Shown here piece after piece: positions 1 through 7,905 of a stretch of 19,733 bases of DNA. Made by a program: the position numbers and the translations under genes. The DNA lies in the NCBI GenBank assembly GCA_043801895.1, contig JAZDLM010000014.1, forward strand, positions 1 through 19,733. Reading direction: 5' to 3'. How positions within the stretch are numbered: position 1 is the first letter of the stretch; each line of letters opens with the position of its first letter. The notes under the pieces are model-generated. The model was not told where the DNA came from and did no database searches. It saw only the letters and a list, made by a program, of their open reading frames with translations. The stretch comes from JAZDLM01 sp043801895 (GTDB taxonomy: Bacteria > Patescibacteriota > Kazan-3B-28).

Positions 1-18
1 CAGTAAAAGGTATTTCCA

Positions 19-53
19 GCTCCTTGAAAACTAGGTTCTAGAATTCAAGGAGC
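19..53 (+). promoter_or_regulatory. Hairpin in the leader of the ubiquitin-like cluster
   Basis: A 10-bp perfect inverted repeat, GCTCCTTGAA (19-28) and TTCAAGGAGC (44-53), encloses an AA/AA internal loop and an inner CTAG-GTT-CTAG stem. No T-tract follows, so it is not a classical intrinsic terminator. It lies about 50 nt upstream of the first start codon. It could be a leader RNA structure, a protein operator, or the end of an upstream unit. I could not place a convincing promoter in bases 1-104. Confidence 0.5.
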
Positions 54-104
54 AGACTCTCTAATCTGAACAAAACAACACAAGCCCCTTAGGAGGTGGC
101 AAGA

Positions 105-1814
105 ATGACGGCAGTTACCGAGCAACAGCTACTTGCTGAGCGGGAGAAGCTTCACCAGGAGTGTCAAAATCTCAGTACGCAGAAAAGCGCGCTACGGCAC
201 GACCTACGTCAGCTGGAACGCGAGGCCCGTGACGAAATGGACCGCCTTGCTCTGATGGAAGCTGATCGCCCAGCCTATATCCTCACCAGCAGTGGTACGG
301 TACGCCGTGTTACTGTGACGGAACGACAAATTGGCGGGGACGTTCTGGAGCATCCGATATCTTTTCCGATGCTGCATTCGGGCCGGCCGCGACCGGTTGA
401 GCCCTGGCTTCAGTATGTGGCAAGAGCTCTGGTGGGTCGATTCGCTGCGCGGCTAAGCACGGCCTCGATCGCGATAGTGGAAGATGGCCTTGCTGCAGTT
501 GGCGACGAACTGTCGGAGCAATGGCTTGATTCAACACAAAACGCGCTTCATCAGCTGGCTAACAAAGCAGTCAGACACCAAGCGGAAGATCTGTCTGGTT
601 CCAAGTTGGTGCGAGAGTTCCATAGCAGATGCTTCGATGGCGCCAAGTGGGCTTTTGCCAGCGAGGTGATCGGTAAAGCAGATCAACTGATCCGTACGGC
701 GATCAGTCACGCCAAGCGCCAGCTGAAACAAGAGCTGGCGCCGACACTCCTTGCTCTAAGTCAGTCAGCGGACGACGAGAGTGGAGAGAGCTCAGCGCTT
801 AACATACTACCCGAGAATACGATGTTCTATGCATCTAAGGGGGAAGTCTGCGTGATAGTAGTGGTGCAGCCTCCTATGGTGCGGAGGATTTCCGTAGAGG
901 GTAGTTTGGTAAGAATGATGCCGAACTGGCGGGGCAGGATTTGCGATCGTCGGTTCGAAGTAGCGTTGCCATACGTGGTGTTTGGTTTTGTATTCGTTGG
1001 CGACGAGGCGAATCTTGAGGGGTTGCGGATCCTGGCCGCTCAACAACCGATCGTCAACGGCAACGAACCCCTCTATGTTTTACCTTTCACCAACCAAATG
1101 TCCGAGCGAGAGGGTGTAAACGTTCACGACATGAACTTCTGTCTGGAAATCCCCGACGAAGTCCATCGAATGACCTCCGTCGGCCAGAAAGCCGCAGCCG
1201 TTATCGATCACTTCTGGCAGTCGATGTTCAACGAAGACCTGAACGACGTTTGGCGCTCGTACCACGAGGCGAACCAAACCCTCTATGACTATCGGAAGTG
1301 GGAGAAGAGATCGTCAGAAGACCCGAAATTCATTTTGGGTTGCGAGATGAGAAGGTGCGGAAAGCCGGCTGAAACAGTGGCCGCTCTTATCGCGGATCTC
1401 ATGTCGGTAAGGGCTAGGTACAACGACAAGACTGAAGTTGTTCGGGAGAAAATCGATGTCTTTGCCTGTAGGCTAGCAGATGATCTCAAGAACTTCCTCG
1501 GCCGGTATCTACAAGGGCTGGAGCTTGGCGCTACCCCGAGCTACGGTAAACTAACGGGGACTCTGGAAGAGCTGTTCAATAGCGTGATCAGGGACTCTCG
1601 GAGCTATTTGAGAGCTCGGATAGAAGCCATGGCGTTGTCCAGCGAGACGTTGACGTCGGTTACCAGTGAGCTTAACCGGCGCACCCGGGAGCTAGCGACC
1701 GAAGCGATTAACGAGTTGGTGGAGGCTGCTAGAAACACTCCTGCTGAGGACGAGGAGCCACTGCAGCTACAACTTGCGGAGTTGTTCGACTCGCCGCCTG
1801 GGGGAGGAGAATAA
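105..1814 (+). CDS. E2-like (UBC-fold, PRTRC-B/Prok-E2_D-like) coiled-coil protein, putative
   Basis: 569 aa from ATG 105, chosen because AGGAGG (91-96) sits 8 nt upstream; a GTG at 96 overlaps that SD. Residues about 4-50 are charged and heptad-like, probably a coiled coil, followed by a short beta-rich stretch and a helical region. Residues about 240-385 resemble prokaryotic E2 family D proteins: a hydrophobic LPYVVFGFVF strand, then PLYVLPFTNQM (about 322-332), a downstream cysteine in MNFCLEIP (about C346), and a helical HFWQSMF segment. Family D members typically have an aPFxN stretch, a catalytic Cys and a FFxSxF helix in this order. Residues 390-569 are helical and acidic at the end. 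The protein is much longer than usual E2-like proteins. The stop is 2 nt before the JAB gene start, so the two are co-transcribed. The E2 assignment is inferred from pattern and context only. No E1 or ATP-binding motif was seen. Confidence 0.5.
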   Translation: MTAVTEQQLLAEREKLHQECQNLSTQKSALRHDLRQLEREARDEMDRLALMEADRPAYILTSSGTVRRVTVTERQIGGDVLEHPISFPMLHSGRPRPVEPWLQYVARALVGRFAARLSTASIAIVEDGLAAVGDELSEQWLDSTQNALHQLANKAVRHQAEDLSGSKLVREFHSRCFDGAKWAFASEVIGKADQLIRTAISHAKRQLKQELAPTLLALSQSADDESGESSALNILPENTMFYASKGEVCVIVVVQPPMVRRISVEGSLVRMMPNWRGRICDRRFEVALPYVVFGFVFVGDEANLEGLRILAAQQPIVNGNEPLYVLPFTNQMSEREGVNVHDMNFCLEIPDEVHRMTSVGQKAAAVIDHFWQSMFNEDLNDVWRSYHEANQTLYDYRKWEKRSSEDPKFILGCEMRRCGKPAETVAALIADLMSVRARYNDKTEVVREKIDVFACRLADDLKNFLGRYLQGLELGATPSYGKLTGTLEELFNSVIRDSRSYLRARIEAMALSSETLTSVTSELNRRTRELATEAINELVEAARNTPAEDEEPLQLQLAELFDSPPGGGE

Positions 1815-1816
1815 CA

Positions 1817-2893
1817 ATGCCAAAGGTCGGCCAGGACAAGTTCAAGAATCCGGTGCTTCTCGTCCAGTCGGAAGAGGACAAGAGGGAGGTTGATAGCTCC
1901 CTCAAGTGTTACATCATTGCCAGCAACGGCAATTTCCTTAAACGACAGACTGGCTTGATCGCCTCGGTCGTGAAAGTGAAGAAGATACCAGGGCTGATGC
2001 CGGTGCCCGAGGAGGCGACTCTCCGAGCAGAGAAACTCGGCATTAACCACTATGCTGTTACGGTAATGTTCTTCCGCCAAGTCATGGAGCGCTACGATGG
2101 GAGCGAGGCGTTAGTTACCCTGCATTACGATGCCGCCAGATCTAAGTGGAAGATTGACGCTCCGCTTCAGACGGTAACGGGAGCCAGCGTCAACGCTGAC
2201 TATCGTAGGCGATTCCCTGGCTACCAACTTATCGGAACGATCCACAGCCACAACTCAATGTCGGCTTTCCATTCCAGTACCGACTACGATGACGAGGTTG
2301 AGTTCGATGGGTTGCACTTCGTCATCGGAGATCTGGATCGAGTGTATCCGTCGATAACCGGTGTGCTTGCCGTGAATGGAGCCCGGTTCAAAGTCGAACC
2401 AATCGATTGGTTCGCCGGGCTGATGGAGGTTGACCCGAAAGTTGCTGACAGGGTTCCCGTCAGCGGGTTTATCCAACAGGAACTGTTCCCCTATCTGGAC
2501 AGCACGCAGGCAGTCCGCGGTGGCTGCGCTGCACGCAACGATAGCGATGGTCCCCGCGGCGATACCCCGATCCCCCTGCTGGCCAAGAAGCATCACTATT
2601 CACCGGGGAAACGGTACGATATAGTTCTGCCCGAAGGCACGATCTTGCGTGATTTCGTGCCACCAACAACTTGGCTGCAGAACGTGACACTGGAGACAAT
2701 CCCGGTGGGCGAGACGTATGCTTACTACAGCTATGATGACGAATTTCCATTCTCTCTAGGCCTCGGAGCTAGCCCAACAACTGCGCTAGCCTCTGTTCCC
2801 TTGCCGAAGAAGCCCTCGCGCACTCAGCCACAGCGGCGGCGTACGCACACTCAGGGACAATTCCGTTGGTCGATAGATCCACGAAAGGAGTAG
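1817..2893 (+). CDS. JAB/JAMM (MPN) domain metalloprotease, PRTRC-A-like deconjugase
   Basis: 358 aa; ATG 1817 follows the upstream stop by 2 nt and has GGAGGAG (1801-1807) 9 nt before it. A complete JAMM zinc motif is visible: H143-S-H145, seven residues, S153 and D156. E97 in GSEALVTLHYD is a candidate for the catalytic glutamate. The flanking blocks WKIDAPLQTVTGASV, GYQLIGTIHSH and DGLHFVIGDLD match the arrangement in the Mov34/JAB proteins of PRTRC-type ubiquitin-like operons. Such enzymes cleave after a Gly-Gly terminus, either maturing a Ubl precursor or removing it from targets. The 260-315 region is beta-rich and of unknown role. The C-terminus is basic (KKPSRTQPQRRR) and probably disordered. 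Placement between an E2-like gene and a GG-containing Ubl gene supports a processing role. The domain call is firm; the substrate is inferred. Confidence 0.85.
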   Translation: MPKVGQDKFKNPVLLVQSEEDKREVDSSLKCYIIASNGNFLKRQTGLIASVVKVKKIPGLMPVPEEATLRAEKLGINHYAVTVMFFRQVMERYDGSEALVTLHYDAARSKWKIDAPLQTVTGASVNADYRRRFPGYQLIGTIHSHNSMSAFHSSTDYDDEVEFDGLHFVIGDLDRVYPSITGVLAVNGARFKVEPIDWFAGLMEVDPKVADRVPVSGFIQQELFPYLDSTQAVRGGCAARNDSDGPRGDTPIPLLAKKHHYSPGKRYDIVLPEGTILRDFVPPTTWLQNVTLETIPVGETYAYYSYDDEFPFSLGLGASPTTALASVPLPKKPSRTQPQRRRTHTQGQFRWSIDPRKE

Positions 2894-2931
2894 CTTAAGG
2901 GTTCTGGCCCGAGTGCTCCTTAGACTTTGCT

Positions 2932-3050
2932 GGCCACCAACTTTTCAGCCGCCGCCCATAATTAGTGCGGTGTGGCCGGAGCTGGCTGGCGCACCCTACG
3001 CCGAAAGGCCGGGTGTACTTCAATACCCCATCGTGGATAACGCCTGGGGT
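2932..3050 (+). promoter_or_regulatory. Structured spacer between JAB and Ubl genes
   Basis: The JAB-Ubl gap is 190 nt, whereas the first two genes are 2 nt apart. It contains possible stems GGCCAC (2932-2937)/GTGGCC (2972-2977) and ACCCCA (3025-3030)/TGGGGT (3045-3050). No good sigma70 promoter was found. It could set separate Ubl expression by processing, attenuation or an unrecognised promoter. Evidence is weak. Confidence 0.25.
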
Positions 3051-3083
3051 GACAAGTAGTGTGGGTTGCATAGGAGCAATTAC

Positions 3084-3518
3084 ATGAGTCGTTACACGGT
3101 GATCAAATACAACGAGATTTCGGTCAAGGTCCCCGGTTTGATCGGGAAGACGATCGAGGCCGCTCTGAACGATGATGCGGTAAAGACTCGCATCGAACTG
3201 CCTGACGGCGGCATGGTCGCCAAGGCCAACGGCGAGTTCGTCAAGCTCGATGAATACGTCATCCAGTCCGGGGGAGATGCTATCGAGCTCTTCGACAGCG
3301 AAGTCCAGGTCTTCTGCGGCGCCAATGTCGAGAGCTACCCGGCGGTTGGCCGCACCATCGGCGAACTCCGGGAAGACTCCGAACTGACAACGCTGCTCGG
3401 GGTGTCCGAAGACGCCGAGGTGGCTATCAACGGCGAGACCCCGGAGGATGATGACGAATACGTCATCCAGGTCGGCGACCGCGTCGAGTTCTACAAGGCG
3501 GGCGGTCGCAAGGGCTAG
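3084..3518 (+). CDS. Tandem beta-grasp ubiquitin-like protein with Gly-Gly tail
   Basis: 144 aa from ATG 3084, with TAGGAG (3071-3076) 7 nt upstream; a TTG at 3066 is in frame but overlaps the SD region. Two repeats align with each other. One runs from GKTIEAALND (21) to DEYVIQSGGDAIELF (56-70); the other from GRTIGELRED (89) to DEYVIQVGDRVEFYKAGG (124-141). The second resembles the ThiS/MoaD/Ubl end pattern (ING..., then VIQVGDRVEF, then GG). The chain ends AGG-RKG, so a JAB-type cleavage after G141 would expose a di-glycine terminus. Codon use is strongly biased: all four Phe are TTC, all six Tyr are TAC and nine of ten Ile are ATC, suggesting high expression. A strong terminator follows. 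The likely role is a protein modifier or sulfur carrier. The fold assignment is inferred from motif pattern, and the partner genes support it. Confidence 0.7.
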   Translation: MSRYTVIKYNEISVKVPGLIGKTIEAALNDDAVKTRIELPDGGMVAKANGEFVKLDEYVIQSGGDAIELFDSEVQVFCGANVESYPAVGRTIGELREDSELTTLLGVSEDAEVAINGETPEDDDEYVIQVGDRVEFYKAGGRKG

Positions 3519-3619
3519 AACCCCAGGCAGGACAAGTCGCGCGCGAGGGGGCTCTACAGCCTCTTCTTATGGGGGCTGCACCTGTACCCTACGGAAGATT
3601 AGTGGCGAGAAATCGCCAG

Positions 3620-3650
3620 GCCGTCCCGGTATCGCCGGGGCGGCTTTTTT
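3620..3650 (+). terminator. Intrinsic terminator of the Ubl cluster
   Basis: A 10-bp stem GCCGTCCCGG (3620-3629)/CCGGGGCGGC (3635-3644) with one G-T pair and a 5-nt loop is followed by six T. It is oriented for the plus strand and closes the three-gene cluster before the convergent AI-2E gene. Confidence 0.9.
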
Positions 3651-3668
3651 GTTATCCAACAAATTTTC

Positions 3669-4700
3669 TTACGCGGTCTTGGTCAGTGTACCCCAGTTTT
3701 TCAGGATGATGTAAATCATAGTAGTAATAGGCACAGCCAGGAGAATGCCTAGGACTCCCATCAATTTCGCGCCAATTAATAAAGTAATAATGATGGTGAC
3801 CGGGTGTAGCCCGACCGAGCGTTGCATTACCTTGGGCACCAATAGCTTATTTTCTAGCTCCTGTACCAGCAGATAGAAGAGAACGGTGAACAGAGCCATG
3901 GTCGGTGAAATGGCTAGGGCAATGAGAATGGCCGGAATTGCCGAAACGATCGGACCAATGATAGGAATGATTTCCAATACCCCGGCGAGGAGTGCCAGAG
4001 TGAGCGCATAGGGGATTTTCAAGAAATACAGACCGATATAAACTACGATTCCGATAACCAACCCTAATAGCAGTTGGCCTCTTAGCCAAGCGCCTAGCCC
4101 CGCGCCGATCTTATTAGCCACCGCCACGATCCGAGTTTTTTGTTTAACTGGCATCAGCGCGACAAAGAATTTTTTGATGCCGTCTTCATCTAGTAGCAGA
4201 TAGAGGGTGAGCACTAGAACGGTCAACATGGCCACAAAGCCATTGATGAACCCGCGAGTAGTATTGAAAATGTTACTGGTGAAATTATTCAGAAAGTCCG
4301 ACAACGCGGTGATGTTTTGTTGCGAGCCGTCAATGAGATGGGCTTGGATGCCAAATTGCTTTACCCCCTCGATAAAGCTATTGAAATAGCGCGAATAGGT
4401 AGGCACCTGTTCGGCGAGTTGGCGGAGTTGAGTGATGACCGGCGGGAGGACGAAATAAATTATCACGCCGAAAGCGGCGATGATCAGAATGTAGGCCAGA
4501 ATAATAGTGACCGCTCGTGGGATCCCACGTTTAGCCAGCCGGTCCACCAGCGGCGAAAGGGTAGCGGCAATAATCAGCGCCACGAACATAATGGCGATAA
4601 TGTCGCGGATCAGAAACAGGGCCCAGAGCCCAAGCAATACTAAAATGACTTTCAGGACGCTGGCGATCGATATCTCGGTAATCTCGCGCTTGATCTCCAT
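3669..4700 (-). CDS. AI-2E family (UPF0118) transporter-like membrane protein
   Basis: 343 aa from the ATG at 4698-4700. A TTG at 4719-4721 could add seven residues, but MEIKREITEIS is the more usual beginning. The protein is very hydrophobic, with paired membrane segments near the N-terminus (LKVILVLLGLWALFLI and AIMFVALIIAATLSPLVD), then a central soluble stretch, then several C-terminal membrane helices including the family-typical ELENKLLVPKVM and HPVTIIITLLIGAKLMG blocks. The AI-2E/PerM family is known for autoinducer-2 export or Na+/H+ antiport in a few members; most have no proven substrate. The gene is convergent with the Ubl cluster and divergent from dprA. Length is normal for the family. 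Confidence 0.88.
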   Translation of the reverse strand: MEIKREITEISIASVLKVILVLLGLWALFLIRDIIAIMFVALIIAATLSPLVDRLAKRGIPRAVTIILAYILIIAAFGVIIYFVLPPVITQLRQLAEQVPTYSRYFNSFIEGVKQFGIQAHLIDGSQQNITALSDFLNNFTSNIFNTTRGFINGFVAMLTVLVLTLYLLLDEDGIKKFFVALMPVKQKTRIVAVANKIGAGLGAWLRGQLLLGLVIGIVVYIGLYFLKIPYALTLALLAGVLEIIPIIGPIVSAIPAILIALAISPTMALFTVLFYLLVQELENKLLVPKVMQRSVGLHPVTIIITLLIGAKLMGVLGILLAVPITTMIYIILKNWGTLTKTA

Positions 4701-4736
4701 AAAATAAAACCCACCTCGCAACTTACACTTCGACTT

Positions 4737-4743
4737 TATTATA
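4737..4743. promoter_or_regulatory. Overlapping divergent -10 elements for the AI-2E gene and dprA
   Basis: TATAAT reads on the minus strand at 4743-4738 and TATTAT on the plus strand at 4737-4742, in the 60-bp gap between divergent starts. The -35 boxes are poor in both directions. The minus transcript would carry a 30-nt leader with a GAGGTGGG stretch. Confidence 0.4.
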
Positions 4744-4760
4744 TGTATTCTAGAGAGGCA

Positions 4761-5615
4761 ATGGAAGTCGCTACTGATATCGTAAAAATTTCGATAGACG
4801 ATCTGGATTATCCGGCGGCATTGAAAGAGATCGCTGATGCGCCAACCCAGCTATTCGTGCGGGGCAATTTGCAGTGGGGAGATAGGCCGGTGATCGCAAT
4901 CGTCGGCTCGCGCAAACCGACTCCCTATGGCATCGCGACAGTACGAGATCTAGTTGGCAAGATCGCGCCTGGGGCGGTGATCGTTAGCGGATTGGCTTAT
5001 GGCATCGATGAATTGGCCCATCGGGCCGCATTGAAAGCGAGCGGGATTACTGTGGCGGTGTTGGGTTCCGGCATCGATGATAAAAGTATTTATCCTGCCA
5101 GAAACCTAAGTCTGGCGCAAGAAATTATTGTCAGTGGCGGAGCCATCATTTCTGAATATCCACCCGGGACCGAACCACTCCCGTATCACTTTCCGATGCG
5201 CAATCGGATCATTGCGGGGCTATCCCAGAAATTAGTGGTAATAGAAGCAGCGGAGGAGAGCGGGGCGTTGATAACAGCGAAGTTGGCACTTGATTATAAT
5301 CGCGAAGTAATGGCAGTCCCCGGGCCAATTACTAGCCCAATGTCGGTCGGCCCAAATCGGTTGATCCAAGCCGGAGCCGCTCCGGTGTTGCGAGCCGAAG
5401 ATATTGCGCCGGCTAGACAGTTAAAATTGAATAATAATTTGACTCCTAAAGAAGAAATGATTTATAAAGCACTTGTACCCGGCCCCAAACACTTCAATGA
5501 CATCGTGGCGCAAACGCAATTATCCGCCGCGGAAGTAAGCAGTACGCTGACGATACTGGAAATGCAGGGTCGGGCGACCAATTTAGGAGGTAATATATTC
5601 ACCGCTGTCTCGTAA
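4761..5615 (+). CDS. dprA: DNA-processing protein DprA
   Basis: 284 aa from ATG 4761 (MEVATDIVKISIDD); an in-frame ATG at 4743 overlaps the probable -10 element, so the downstream start is preferred. DprA loads RecA on incoming single-stranded DNA during natural transformation. The Rossmann-like core is clear: LFVRGNL, AIVGSRKPTPYG, IVSGLAYGIDELAHRAAL, VLGSGID, YPARN, ISEYPPGT, FPMRNRIIAGLS, VVIEAAEESGALITAKLAL and VPGPITSPMSVGPNRLIQAGA. A winged-helix domain follows the core (about residues 225-284). There is no N-terminal SAM domain, so it is a short form. It lies 6 bp upstream of topA, a common bacterial neighbour order, and the two are probably co-transcribed. Confidence 0.96.
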   Translation: MEVATDIVKISIDDLDYPAALKEIADAPTQLFVRGNLQWGDRPVIAIVGSRKPTPYGIATVRDLVGKIAPGAVIVSGLAYGIDELAHRAALKASGITVAVLGSGIDDKSIYPARNLSLAQEIIVSGGAIISEYPPGTEPLPYHFPMRNRIIAGLSQKLVVIEAAEESGALITAKLALDYNREVMAVPGPITSPMSVGPNRLIQAGAAPVLRAEDIAPARQLKLNNNLTPKEEMIYKALVPGPKHFNDIVAQTQLSAAEVSSTLTILEMQGRATNLGGNIFTAVS

Positions 5616-5621
5616 AAATCC

Positions 5622-7814
5622 ATGGCAAAAAATTTAGTTATTGTCGAATCTCCCGCTAAGGCCAAAACCATCGGCAAGATCCTCGGGAGAAATTATAGCG
5701 TGCAAGCCTCCTATGGGCATGTGCGGGATTTGCCAAAATCGAAACTGGGCGTGGATGTTGAGCACGATTTTGCCCCTAGCTATGTGATCCCGCCCAAGAG
5801 TCGGAAAGTAATCACCGATCTGAAAAAAGCGGCGGCCGGAGCTGAGCTACTATATTTAGCCACTGACGAAGACCGAGAAGGGGAGGCGATCGCCTGGCAT
5901 TTACTCCAAGCAATGAAGGCTGATCCCACTCGAGTTCGGCGGGTGGCTTTCCATGAGATCACTGAGCCGGCGGTCAAAGAAGCTTTCGAACACCCTAGAG
6001 ATTTGGACACTAATCTTATCGACGCCCAGCAAGCTCGCCGGATACTGGACCGTTTAGTGGGCTACAAACTCAGCCCGTTATTGTGGAAGAAGATCTGCCG
6101 AGGATTATCTGCCGGCCGGGTGCAATCGGCGGCTTTGCGTTTGCTGGTTGAGCGTGAACGCGAGGTGCAGGCCTTTAAGCCGGAAGAGTATTGGGAAATT
6201 GATCTCCAATGGGAAACGCTCAAAAAAGGGAGCTTTGCTACAAAAGTAGCTGCCGATCCTAAATTAATCACCCAACTCGATGCCGATAAGGTGGTTTTGA
6301 AAGTTAAAGCAGCTCCCAGGCATTTGGTCGCTTCGGCCGAGAAAGCTCAGCGCAAACGCTATCCCAGCCCACCGTTCACTACTTCGACCTTGCAGCAACA
6401 GGCCGGCACCGCTTTGGGCTTTACGGTTAAAAAAACTATGATGATCGCCCAGCAGCTTTACGAAGGCGTCCCGATCGATGGCAAGGGGCCGGTCGGCCTG
6501 ATTACTTATATGCGAACCGATTCCACTAATCTGTCGCCCATCGCGGTAGATAAAACGCGGGAAGTGATCGCGCAGAAGTTTGGCGCCAATTATTTGCCCG
6601 ACCAACCGATTTTTTACAAAACGAAAAGTAAGGGAGCGCAGGAAGCGCATGAAGCCATTCGCCCCTCTGACTCAGCTTTACTGCCCGAGCGGCTTGCAGG
6701 CGCTCTAACTCCAGACCAGTTAAAACTTTATAAATTGATCTGGCAGCGGATGCTGGCTTGCCAGATGTTGCCGGCTATTCTAGACACTCAGGAGATCACT
6801 GTCGATTCCGACGGGGTGATTAGCCGAGCGAATGGCGCGGCGATGGCCTTCGCCGGTTTTGCCGCCGTATTCGACAGGTGGCCATTTAAAGAAATAAAAC
6901 TGCCGGAGCTAGCCGCAGGCGATGAGCTTAAGCTGCTGGACATTGCTTCCTCGCAGCATTTCACTGAGCCCCCGGCTCGGTACACCGAAGCAAGCCTAGT
7001 GAAGCAACTGGAGGAAATGGGGATCGGCCGGCCATCAACTTATGTGCCTACGATCACTACCCTAACAGTCCGTAATTATGCCAAAAAAGACAAAAAGGCG
7101 CTGGTACCGCAGGAGATTGGTATGTTAGTCAGCGACTTTTTAGTCGAGCATTTCCCCCAGATCGTTGATTATGACTTTACTGCGAAAATGGAAAAAGACT
7201 TGGACGATATCGCCGAAGGCGAGCAGGCTTGGGTACCGATCATCCGTGATTTTTATCGTCCGTTTGCCGAACAGCTGGCGGTAAAGGAATCGGTGTTGAC
7301 CAAACAGACGCCGCCTGACGAGACCACCGATCGCTTATGTGTGCGCTGTTCTAGCCCAATGGTAATCCGCACCGGCCGATTCGGAAGATTCTTGGCCTGC
7401 TCAACTTTCCCGAAGTGCCGTTACACCGAACCGCTGAACGGAGACGGCCAAAGCGAGGTGGAAAAAACTGATAAAACTTGTCCGGAGTGCAGCGGAGCGT
7501 TGGTAAATAAACGTGGCAAATTCGGGATGTTCTTGGGTTGCAGCAATTACCCGGACTGTAAATACATCGAAAACTCGGCTGCCGAGCAAGTCGATATGGC
7601 CTGCCCGAAATGCCAAGACGGCAAGGTAGTAGTTCGTCGAACTAAGCGCGGCCGGACTTTCTATGGCTGCAGCCGGTACCCCAAGTGCGATTTTGCCTCC
7701 TGGGACAAACCCCTGGCTACCCCTTGCCCGACCTGCGGAAAACTGATGGTAGAATCAGCCAAAAAGGGGCATCCAGTCTGCACAGAGTGCGGCTTTGAAG
7801 AAAAGTCGGCTTAG
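5622..7814 (+). CDS. topA: DNA topoisomerase I (type IA)
   Basis: 730 aa. TopA relaxes negative supercoils by transient single-strand breakage. The TOPRIM domain begins at the N-terminus (VIVESPAKAKTIGKIL, catalytic E9) and has the metal-binding D82-x-D84-x-E86 in ATDEDREGEAIAWHL. The active-site tyrosine is Y296 in GLITYMRTDS. The cleavage-domain blocks GRVQSAALRLLVERE, AHEAIRPS and GIGRPSTYVPTI are intact. The C-terminus has three clear Cys4 topoisomerase zinc ribbons, each with the CxxC...GCSxYPxC-like form, plus a final CPTCG...CTECG ribbon. The start is the ATG at 5622, 6 nt after the dprA stop; no Shine-Dalgarno sequence is visible. Length is normal for the family. Confidence 0.98.
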   Translation: MAKNLVIVESPAKAKTIGKILGRNYSVQASYGHVRDLPKSKLGVDVEHDFAPSYVIPPKSRKVITDLKKAAAGAELLYLATDEDREGEAIAWHLLQAMKADPTRVRRVAFHEITEPAVKEAFEHPRDLDTNLIDAQQARRILDRLVGYKLSPLLWKKICRGLSAGRVQSAALRLLVEREREVQAFKPEEYWEIDLQWETLKKGSFATKVAADPKLITQLDADKVVLKVKAAPRHLVASAEKAQRKRYPSPPFTTSTLQQQAGTALGFTVKKTMMIAQQLYEGVPIDGKGPVGLITYMRTDSTNLSPIAVDKTREVIAQKFGANYLPDQPIFYKTKSKGAQEAHEAIRPSDSALLPERLAGALTPDQLKLYKLIWQRMLACQMLPAILDTQEITVDSDGVISRANGAAMAFAGFAAVFDRWPFKEIKLPELAAGDELKLLDIASSQHFTEPPARYTEASLVKQLEEMGIGRPSTYVPTITTLTVRNYAKKDKKALVPQEIGMLVSDFLVEHFPQIVDYDFTAKMEKDLDDIAEGEQAWVPIIRDFYRPFAEQLAVKESVLTKQTPPDETTDRLCVRCSSPMVIRTGRFGRFLACSTFPKCRYTEPLNGDGQSEVEKTDKTCPECSGALVNKRGKFGMFLGCSNYPDCKYIENSAAEQVDMACPKCQDGKVVVRRTKRGRTFYGCSRYPKCDFASWDKPLATPCPTCGKLMVESAKKGHPVCTECGFEEKSA

Positions 7815-7905
7815 CCTAGCTGGTTGACCTGCCGCGATCCCTCTTTACCGATGAGGAGTTTTGCAGTAAGATAATTGGCGTATTAGCCGTTGACTAAATT
7901 CAACT

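Noticed and set aside
105..1814. E1-like (ThiF) function for the first gene
   Set aside because: There is no Gly-rich nucleotide-binding GxGxxG segment and no CxxC zinc pairs; the pattern fits an E2-like core better.
1604..2080. 158-aa minus-strand open frame over the first two genes
   Set aside because: It overlaps the SD-linked junction of two better supported genes and has no start signal or domain.
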